From contig JAGHBR010000114.1 in NCBI GenBank assembly GCA_021160885.1, positions 1 through 7,816 of the forward strand: a stretch of DNA of 7,816 nucleotides. The letters run 5' to 3'. This document shows, piece after piece, positions 1 through 5,668 of this stretch (within the stretch, counting starts at the first letter, position 1; each line of letters begins with the position of its first letter). A program made the translations under genes and the position numbers. A model generated the notes under the pieces. That model was given only the letters and a program-made list of their open reading frames with translations. It was not told the origin of the DNA and made no database searches. The DNA comes from Caldisericaceae bacterium. GTDB taxonomy: Bacteria; Calditrichota; Calditrichia; Calditrichales; Calditrichaceae.

Positions 1-1742
1 CTGATAAAGTTGGTGGTATCTTTAATAGCCCGATCAGCAAATGCGCCCGGCGCCCAGTAATCGAGACGAAATCCGGCATTTAAAATAAAGCCGCCAAAAC
101 GAATGTCGTCTTGCAGGTAAAAGGCGCCGTCTGCCGGAAAAACGTGAAAAATATCCTGACTGGAGCCAAAGGGCCCGGCAAAAGGTTCCTGAATATCGAT
201 CAGCTGCATTTCTTTAAAGGACATCTCAAGACCAGCTTTCAAAGTGTGTACATCGCCGGCATGGTGCGTTAAATCACCCTTAAAAGTGTAGGAGTAAATG
301 AAGTGGTCGTGCCAGGAAAGCGCATTGCCGTAATCGTAAAAGCCATCGCCAGGAATAACACGCACTTTGCTGGAATCGCCATACGGCGTGTAATATTCAA
401 CCGGCAAGCGCGGAACATCCAGAGGCTGGTCATAACCGCGCCAAAGATTGTCGCCCCATTCTGAACGCAGCTGAGCAAAGTAACGGCTGAATTTCAGTTC
501 GTAAAAAGTAGTGGCGTTTAAAGTGTGATTCCAGATTAATGAGATTTGTTCATTATCATGAGTAAAGGTGTTGAAATTATCGAGTAGTTTCATGTATTTG
601 TAAGGAAAGCCGGGTCGCGGTTCCACGTAGTTCAAATTGGTTTGCAGTGTTTGTGTGTTCTGATTAATGACCAGCGAGCGATTGTACATGTAAGTCAGTT
701 TGTGCGTTGGATTTATTTTCCAGGTTAATTTGAAAAGTGCGCTCCACAAATTGTTTTGCCTTGGGGAAAAAAAGTTTTGCTCCACCAGCCCGCCAAGTGT
801 TGGGGCAATAGAAGAGTGAAGTTGTTTAGCGGTGGCTCGTGTGTAATCATCAAGGATTTTACCCTGCAAATCGAAAAAGAAATAAAAATTACCAGGCAGG
901 GAGAGTCCGGCTCGTTTAAAAATGTTACTAATCGGTTCCGGGCCGCTGAGACTTACTTCCCAGTGGTCGGTATTAAAACTGAAATCTTCATTACGGAATT
1001 GGCCGAACAGGTTGTCGGTTTTAAAAGAAAAATAGCCATCCAATTGATCGCCGCCGGATTTGGTTTTTACGCTGATTACCCCAGATGTAGCCTGGCCATA
1101 TTCAGCCTTGTAACCACCGGTCAAAACTTCGATTTCCTGGATGGCATGCGAACTGAGCCTTAACCCAAAACCGGTTCCGGAAAGCGGATCCTGTACGGAA
1201 AGTCCCTCTACCAGGTATTGCGATTCGTAAGAGCGACTGCCGCGAATGTAAATGGCATCGTCTTGTTTGGTGACGCCCACTTGCTGGCTGACCAGATCGG
1301 TGACGTTTTCTACAATGCGATTTTTGATCTCCTCTTCGGTTAGAGTGCGGGCCGTTGTTGTTTGTTCCAGATCCATCAATGGTTTTTTACCGATCACGGT
1401 GATTTCCTGGCCCAGCGCTAAAATGGAAGGCTCCATTTCGAAGTTGATGGTTAACGTTTGGCCGGCTTTTACCTTAACGCCGGTTTGCTGAATCACCTTG
1501 TAACTGACGTAGGAAACTTCTAAAGTGTACTCGCCCGGTTCAATTTTGGGAATGGTGTAAAAGCCATCCAGGTCGGTAGAAGCGCCGTAGTAGGTCCCTT
1601 TTACCACAATATTCACACCAACTAAGGGTTCACCCGTTTTTTTGTCTGTTACTACGCCACGAATGGCCCCATAATTCTGTGCCCACAGCGCTGAGTTGGC
1701 AAAAGTCAACAAAATTAAAAAAAGTTTACTAAAACCATTCAT
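1..1742 (-). CDS. TonB-dependent outer-membrane receptor with N-terminal carboxypeptidase-regulatory-like domain (3' end cut by window edge)
   Basis: I translated this frame by hand from the ATG at 1742. It stays open for 580 codons and runs off the left edge, so the C-terminus is missing. Residues 1-21 form a signal peptide ending SALWA before Q22. Residues about 24-105 are a carboxypeptidase-regulatory-like beta-sandwich (IRGVVTDKKTGEPLVGVNI, then STDLDGFYTI). EITVIGKK at 113-120 is a plausible TonB box. Residues about 124-230 are the plug: IYIRGSR, YLVEGLSVQDP, and EIEVLTGGYKAEYGQATSG leading into ISVKTKSGG. From about 235 the sequence alternates in aromatic-rich strands typical of the barrel. 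Family members usually have 800-1000 residues, so roughly a third is absent. Such receptors import a ligand across the outer membrane using TonB/ExbBD energy; the substrate cannot be told here. The gene starts 19 nt after the lipoprotein stop, with no clear Shine-Dalgarno (only ACGGGC), so it is probably co-transcribed. Confidence 0.93.
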   Translation of the reverse strand, partial: MNGFSKLFLILLTFANSALWAQNYGAIRGVVTDKKTGEPLVGVNIVVKGTYYGASTDLDGFYTIPKIEPGEYTLEVSYVSYKVIQQTGVKVKAGQTLTINFEMEPSILALGQEITVIGKKPLMDLEQTTTARTLTEEEIKNRIVENVTDLVSQQVGVTKQDDAIYIRGSRSYESQYLVEGLSVQDPLSGTGFGLRLSSHAIQEIEVLTGGYKAEYGQATSGVISVKTKSGGDQLDGYFSFKTDNLFGQFRNEDFSFNTDHWEVSLSGPEPISNIFKRAGLSLPGNFYFFFDLQGKILDDYTRATAKQLHSSIAPTLGGLVEQNFFSPRQNNLWSALFKLTWKINPTHKLTYMYNRSLVINQNTQTLQTNLNYVEPRPGFPYKYMKLLDNFNTFTHDNEQISLIWNHTLNATTFYELKFSRYFAQLRSEWGDNLWRGYDQPLDVPRLPVEYYTPYGDSSKVRVIPGDGFYDYGNALSWHDHFIYSYTFKGDLTHHAGDVHTLKAGLEMSFKEMQLIDIQEPFAGPFGSSQDIFHVFPADGAFYLQDDIRFGGFILNAGFRLDYWAPGAFADRAIKDTTNFI

Positions 1743-1761
1743 AAGTTTATGCCCGTGTTAT

Positions 1762-3192
1762 TCATGGTTTAAAAATGTCTTTAAAAATAATTTTAAAAAA
1801 GTCGTTTAAGTTGTTGTTAGCTTGCAAATAATGCAACGGCGTTGCCGAAAAAATGAAATCGTAAGCATCCAGTCCCTGGTTTTGTTTGTTGTCATTCCAG
1901 CCAAGTAAAACAAAAATCGGATCATTATCAGATTTAGGATCATTATAGCGGTAAAGTGGAATGGTTGTAGGTTTGGGTTTTAGCCCCATCAGGCCCACAA
2001 TGATTTTACTCAATTTCAGTTGAGGTAATTCAACGCCGAACAGATTTTGCACATTTTGCTTTCCCACAGAATCAGGGTAATAGAGACTTTTGGCGGTAAT
2101 AAAGTTAAACTTCTTACCTAATGAGTCAACAGGTGTAAATTCCAGTGGATTGCCAAGGCTGCCGAATCCGGTACTGAATTGAACAGAATAAATGATTTTA
2201 CCGCCTGCATTCAAAAATTCAGGAATGGCCACTTGAGCCGTAATGAAATGTTCATCTGTTTCCTGAATTAAATCGGAATACCAGATGACACGTTTAAACA
2301 GTTTTAGAGTTTCAATAAATTGCAGGCGCGAGGCAGGGAACTGTTCTTCAATATTCCAGTAATCAAAACCAGCCTGGGGATCTACTTCAGGCAAAATCTG
2401 TTTTAACATCGATTTGTAGTAACGATCAGGGTAAAGGGATTGAGCTTCGTTGGCAAAATCATCAATCAATAAATACTCGCCCTTTGGTTCCTTTACATAC
2501 CAGCTTCCTCTTTGCGGCATTCTAATCACAGGGCTGCGGCTTTTAGCCACATCTACGGCCCGAATAAAAAATACGTGTTCGCCTTCTGTTAATCCGCTGT
2601 CAGCAGTTAGCGTAACATTCCTGCGATAACCGGCAATTTTACGCCACTGTAAGGTGTCGTCCAGTGCGTATTCAAAATAAACAATGGTTGAATCACCGTC
2701 CAGATCGCTGGCCTGCCAAATAAAACTGGCTACGGTAAAGGTTGTGTCTGGAATTCGGCTGGTGGGCAACCAGTTAATGGTTGGTGAAGTGTTTTTAATC
2801 GGGAAAATCTGGCTGGCAGGCGTTGGATCCCAGGCGCCTTTGTTGTCTACCGCTCGTACCTGAAAAACATAGCTGGTTTCTGCGCCGCTAATTTTGAGGG
2901 GAAAGGTCAGAGAACGTTTTTCGGTCCATTGCCAATCAGCAGAATCTGGCTGTAATTCCCATGTGTAGTAAAAACCAGTAACAAAGCCGTCTTTGTCCAA
3001 CCCATCCCAGTATAATTTTTGAATACTGGCTGTTTGATTAAGCGTATCTTTGCCGGTTGATTTTACAAAGAGGAATGTTTCCGGTGGTTGATTGGATTGC
3101 AGACTGCCAGAAATTTTTTCTTTACAGGAAATAAGCCACGTAATGGCCAAAAGGACAAAACTTATTTTAAAAAGTGCGCTTAATTTATTCAT
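1762..3192 (-). CDS. Lipoprotein with two Ig/FnIII-like modules and an unassigned C-terminal alpha/beta domain
   Basis: I do not recognise a named gene. Residues 1-23 are a lipoprotein signal peptide: basic start, hydrophobic core FVLLAITW, and lipobox LISC with Cys23, which is the only cysteine in the protein. This fixes the start. Two related beta-sandwich modules follow. The first, about 35-133, contains YWDGLDKDGFVTGFYYTWEL and VFQVRAVDNKGAWDP. The second, about 137-235, contains IWQASDLDGDSTIVYFEYAL and VFFIRAVDVAKSRSP. Residues about 238-476 form an alpha/beta domain: EYLLIDDF, then KRVIWYSD, then a helix into FLNAGGKIIYSVQF, and near the end FIFSATPLHYL. This order resembles the non-catalytic glutamine-amidotransferase-like (ThuA/DUF4350-type) fold. 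There is no nucleophilic cysteine after the GG turn, so a binding role is likelier than catalysis; this fold call is tentative. The gene directly precedes the TonB receptor and is separated from the upstream unit by a terminator. It probably sits in the outer membrane. Confidence 0.85.
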   Translation of the reverse strand: MNKLSALFKISFVLLAITWLISCKEKISGSLQSNQPPETFLFVKSTGKDTLNQTASIQKLYWDGLDKDGFVTGFYYTWELQPDSADWQWTEKRSLTFPLKISGAETSYVFQVRAVDNKGAWDPTPASQIFPIKNTSPTINWLPTSRIPDTTFTVASFIWQASDLDGDSTIVYFEYALDDTLQWRKIAGYRRNVTLTADSGLTEGEHVFFIRAVDVAKSRSPVIRMPQRGSWYVKEPKGEYLLIDDFANEAQSLYPDRYYKSMLKQILPEVDPQAGFDYWNIEEQFPASRLQFIETLKLFKRVIWYSDLIQETDEHFITAQVAIPEFLNAGGKIIYSVQFSTGFGSLGNPLEFTPVDSLGKKFNFITAKSLYYPDSVGKQNVQNLFGVELPQLKLSKIIVGLMGLKPKPTTIPLYRYNDPKSDNDPIFVLLGWNDNKQNQGLDAYDFIFSATPLHYLQANNNLNDFFKIIFKDIFKP

Positions 3193-3211
3193 TGTTTGTG
3201 CTTCATTATTT

Positions 3212-3239
3212 TTAATACTTTTTTTACATTATTTGTAAA
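3212..3239 (-). promoter_or_regulatory. Candidate sigma-70-type promoter for the lipoprotein/TonB receptor unit
   Basis: Read on the minus strand, TTTACA (3239-3234) and TATTAA (3217-3212) are separated by 16 nt, close to TTGACA and TATAAT. The -10 box ends 19 nt before the lipoprotein ATG, implying a very short leader. The region is AT-rich, so chance matches are likely. The position just after an independent terminator supports a promoter somewhere here. Confidence 0.4.
3223..3239. promoter_or_regulatory. Inverted repeat TTTACA-N5-TGTAAA, possible operator
   Basis: The 17 bases form a perfect 6-bp inverted repeat around the spacer TTATT. The right arm coincides with the proposed -35 box of the lipoprotein promoter, where a dimeric regulator could block or assist polymerase. 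The spacing and arms are compatible with a helix-turn-helix dimer site, but no regulator gene is nearby and the local AT content lowers the significance. Confidence 0.3.
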
Positions 3240-3392
3240 TTCTTGTTTAAAAATTGCCCGGAAAATTTTAATCGTTATCCTGATTTACGATTCAATCAAT
3301 TAATGGTAACCGCGACTAAAAACAAATTTTGCGGCTACTTTTACTCTTACCTGCCAGATGTTTTATCTTCATTTACAATACAATAGCTCGCC

Positions 3393-3480
3393 AAAGGAGA
3401 CTATTGTTGATTCAAAGATTGCTTGTTCATCCCGCCTGAGCTGGAATCACTCGAAATGACACCAATGTCGTTTCGTCTCG
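3393..3480. repeat. REP-like extragenic palindromic element (boundaries uncertain)
   Basis: The core is CGAAATGACA (3452-3461), loop CCAA, and TGTCGTTTCG (3466-3475): a 10-bp stem with one G-T wobble. Read on the minus strand, the flank begins TGTCATTTCGAGTGA and later contains GCAATCTTTGAA. This resembles the TGTCATTTCGAG...AATCTTT family of short intergenic repeats that I recall from Bacteroidota and related genomes. Only one copy lies in the window, so its repetitive nature is inferred from resemblance. The outer limits are a guess. Confidence 0.4.
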
Positions 3481-3537
3481 AACTCGAAGGAGGATCAAAT
3501 TCCCCTTTGAATAGAAATTCAAGTTTACAAATTATGT

Positions 3538-3564
3538 TGCCCTTCAAAACAGAGGGCGTTTTTT
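3538..3564 (+). terminator. Intrinsic terminator facing right (plus strand)
   Basis: GCCCT (3539-3543) pairs with AGGGC (3553-3557). Flanking T-G wobbles extend the stem to 7 bp around the loop CAAAACA. Six T residues follow at 3559-3564. The minus-strand reading has no U-tract after the stem, so the orientation is rightward. No plus-strand gene precedes it; it may stop stray or non-coding transcripts from running antisense into the 670-residue gene. Confidence 0.55.
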
Positions 3565-3603
3565 AAAAGTTCCGGCGCCGGAAATTATGCTCCGGGCCGG
3601 AAC
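3565..3603 (-). terminator. Intrinsic terminator of the T9SS cargo unit
   Basis: The arms GTTCCGGCGCCGGA (3569-3582) and TCCGGGCCGGAAC (3591-3603) form a 13-bp GC-rich stem with one bulged base and an 8-nt loop. On the minus strand four T residues follow (3568-3565). It begins 16 nt past the stop of the 670-residue gene. The left arm also contains a perfect 14-bp palindrome (3570-3583). The stem is very stable but the U-tract is short, so termination may be partial. Confidence 0.65.
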
Positions 3604-3619
3604 CAGTGTAAAGTCTGAA

Positions 3620-5632
3620 TTATTTAATCATCAACATTTTTCTGGTCTGTTTAAAGTTTTCACCTTTCAAAGTGTAAAAATAAATTCCGGCGCTTACCAT
3701 TTTACCAGCGTCATCTCTGCCGTCCCAGGTGATGCGTTGTGCACCGGCAGGCTGCAGACCATTGACCAACGAACGTACTTTTCTGCCAAGCACATCGTAA
3801 ATATCAAGGCGATAATTGCCCTGTTTGGCCAGGTAGAATTCAATTGTAGTGGTCGGGTTAAACGGGTTCGGATAGTTTTGTTTTAATTGAAAATCGGACA
3901 CTACCGTGGCTTTTTCAATATCCGTGGTATGGCCGTGAATATCATCTTTGGTACGTGGAATCAATTTGTAATTACCAAAGCTGTAGTAATGAACGGCAAT
4001 AATTTCATCGATGTGATCGTTCAGAGCAAAGGAAGAATCCAGATTGCCGGAAAAATCGTAAGCTAAATCGTCAACGCGTAACTCACCGCTGCCATCATCA
4101 ACTGTAAATTCTCCATAATTACCTGGCGTATCAGGAAAGGGGTTAGTCACAGTCAAATTAGAAACTCTTACAAAACATGATTCATAAGCCTCGGCATCGG
4201 GCCCGCCGGTTGTAATCTGACCGGTTTGAACATCCATTGGAGTAACGGTATTGCCAGAACTCAAAATCTTTAATCCTGTAGCGCTGTCATTAACTACAAT
4301 GCGTGTAACGCCATATCTTTCTTCAATGGTTCCGGTCACTTCAACTTCGTCCCCAACTTGCAATCCTGGGTGGTAGGTGTCTCTTAATTGAATGCCGTAC
4401 CAGGGTTCTTCCTTTTGCTGAATGACAAAAAAGCCCGGAAAATGAGACGTATCGGAAACGACAATCCCTTTTAACGTAACTTCGTAACCAACGTAAGGTG
4501 AGGCATCGTTAGGATAGCCCCAGGTGTATTGCACGTCTTTAATATCCAGATTACCGGTACGTACAACATAGGAATAGATTTCGTAAGAGGTATCGCCAGG
4601 TGCGGTTGTAAAGTCACCAACATCATCTTCGGCGTAAATAAAATACCTTACGTAGCTTCCTTCTACCTGGTTGGGAATTTTGGCGGAAAATGAATCAATA
4701 CCTGCGCTGGTCATTTCTACCTGTACGAAAGGCTGCCAGTCAACACTGTAGTTCAGGATTGCTTTGGCTACTGTAGTGTTGTCGGTAATATTGGCCATGA
4801 TGGTAACATCATTTCGTGGAGTAGGTTTGCCTGGCGTGCGTGTGACTTCATGAATTACAGGTGGATTGGAAAGGGTTTCCAGATCATCTTCGTTTCTGGG
4901 ATTTACCGTGTACTGATCTACATTTACATGGCGGACAAAGCCTTTAACATTGAGTAAGGTGCCGGTTGGCGGCCATTGATAGACATTGTCATCAAAACGA
5001 GTACGGAACCACAAAAAATAATCATCCAGATAGGTCAGGCCACCGCTGTCATCGGTAATTGAGGCTGTATTGGAACTTAAGTTGTTGTTCACGATGGACA
5101 CATTTTGCAGATTCACCCACATCGATTCCCACTGTTCGGCAACGGCATTAGAAGACAAATCTGCAGTGGTCAATTGAAGTGGGTCTGGAAGCGGGTTATC
5201 GGTCGATAAAATTTCGATTGGTACAACCGGGTTGGTCAGCAGGGCCAACTGGGTCAGCCCATAGTATTCGTCAACAACCCCGGTAAAATAACAAATCATG
5301 CCAGGTTCCACAAAACCAAATAGGGTATTAACCTCGGTCGTGTCATGTTGAATGATAAAGAATCCACTCCAGGGCTTGGGGAAGCTATCGGGATCAACCA
5401 CGTAGCAGGCCCAACGGGCGCCCACATAGAGTTCTCGCGAATAATGCATGACCATGGCCTTAACCACCACAGTATCGCCGAATAAAGGCGATTGTTCATT
5501 GGTAGCCGGATCGGGCACATATTGAATGTCATAAACAGAAACGGTATCATAACTGGCTGTTTGCCCGAAAGCATTAAAAGCCACAATGAACATAATTACA
5601 GTTAAAAAAATAGTAAAGTAACGAAGTCTCAT
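3620..5632 (-). CDS. Exported protein with duplicated OB-fold-like modules and a T9SS C-terminal sorting domain
   Basis: The 670-residue product has a signal peptide (about 1-23, cleavage before Q24). Module A (about 29-255) and module B (about 360-567) are clear duplicates. GFFIIQ (90-95) matches GFFVIQ (400-405), YGLTQLAL (124-131) matches YGVTRIVV (440-447), and YTVNPRNEDDLETL (241-254) matches YKLIPRTKDDIHGH (555-568). Their layout resembles the YhcR/ExeM-type OB-fold found beside extracellular nucleases, but no nuclease domain is present. An Ig-like module lies between them (about 257-357). Residues about 578-670 form a type A sorting domain: QNYPNPFNPTT (585-595), IYDVLGRKV, WDGRDDAGKMVSAGIYFYTL, ending TRKMLMIK. 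This tail directs T9SS export to the cell surface or medium in known members. The start has a strong Shine-Dalgarno (5641-5646). It is the second gene of its unit, 36 nt after the 704-residue gene. Binding or adhesion is possible; the ligand is unknown. Confidence 0.88.
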   Translation of the reverse strand: MRLRYFTIFLTVIMFIVAFNAFGQTASYDTVSVYDIQYVPDPATNEQSPLFGDTVVVKAMVMHYSRELYVGARWACYVVDPDSFPKPWSGFFIIQHDTTEVNTLFGFVEPGMICYFTGVVDEYYGLTQLALLTNPVVPIEILSTDNPLPDPLQLTTADLSSNAVAEQWESMWVNLQNVSIVNNNLSSNTASITDDSGGLTYLDDYFLWFRTRFDDNVYQWPPTGTLLNVKGFVRHVNVDQYTVNPRNEDDLETLSNPPVIHEVTRTPGKPTPRNDVTIMANITDNTTVAKAILNYSVDWQPFVQVEMTSAGIDSFSAKIPNQVEGSYVRYFIYAEDDVGDFTTAPGDTSYEIYSYVVRTGNLDIKDVQYTWGYPNDASPYVGYEVTLKGIVVSDTSHFPGFFVIQQKEEPWYGIQLRDTYHPGLQVGDEVEVTGTIEERYGVTRIVVNDSATGLKILSSGNTVTPMDVQTGQITTGGPDAEAYESCFVRVSNLTVTNPFPDTPGNYGEFTVDDGSGELRVDDLAYDFSGNLDSSFALNDHIDEIIAVHYYSFGNYKLIPRTKDDIHGHTTDIEKATVVSDFQLKQNYPNPFNPTTTIEFYLAKQGNYRLDIYDVLGRKVRSLVNGLQPAGAQRITWDGRDDAGKMVSAGIYFYTLKGENFKQTRKMLMIK

Positions 5633-5640
5633 AAAACAAC

Positions 5641-5646
5641 CCTCCT
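5641..5646 (-). promoter_or_regulatory. Strong Shine-Dalgarno of the 670-residue gene
   Basis: AGGAGG on the minus strand lies 8 nt before the ATG at 5632, within the 36-nt gap after the upstream stop. It is the only textbook site among the four genes here and fixes this start. It suggests the second cargo gene is translated efficiently and independently of its neighbour. Confidence 0.8.
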
Positions 5647-5668
5647 TTTAATGAATTTTAAACTGGTC

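Larger units (their letters stand above)
3193..3619. other. 427-bp intergenic region between two minus-strand units
   Basis: No convincing gene is present on either strand; the ORFs that enter it are short or shadows of the 670-residue gene. From left to right it holds a promoter-like sequence for the lipoprotein gene (3212-3239), an AT-rich stretch with a weak inverted repeat (AACCGC at 3308-3313 against GCGGCT at 3331-3336, 17-nt spacer), a REP-like repeat with a strong hairpin (about 3393-3480), a plus-strand terminator (3538-3564) and a minus-strand terminator (3565-3603). Two AGGAG-like strings at 3393-3399 and 3487-3493 on the plus strand lead to no sensible reading frame. Confidence 0.7.

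Noticed and set aside
269..478. Minus-strand open frame of 69 codons
   Set aside because: It overlaps the receptor barrel in another frame, and the receptor frame is the one with family-like content.
756..1163. Plus-strand open frame of 135 codons
   Set aside because: It is antisense to the receptor's plug and early barrel, whose translation is uninterrupted and motif-rich.
1743..1761. Promoter or terminator between the lipoprotein and receptor genes
   Set aside because: Only 19 nt separate the genes, with no hairpin and no -10/-35 pair; co-transcription is simpler.
3487..3493. Plus-strand AAGGAGG resembling a ribosome binding site
   Set aside because: No ATG or GTG lies at suitable spacing, and the nearby TTG is followed by a stop after one codon.
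3570..3583. Perfect 14-bp palindrome TTCCGGCGCCGGAA as an operator
   Set aside because: It is better explained as part of the longer bulged terminator hairpin 3569-3603 just after a stop codon.
3587..3886. Plus-strand open frame of 99 codons starting in the intergenic region
   Set aside because: Most of it is antisense to the conserved sorting domain of the 670-residue gene. Its start lies inside a terminator loop and has no ribosome binding site.
5296..5586. Minus-strand open frame of 96 codons
   Set aside because: It is a same-strand out-of-frame shadow of module A of the 670-residue protein.
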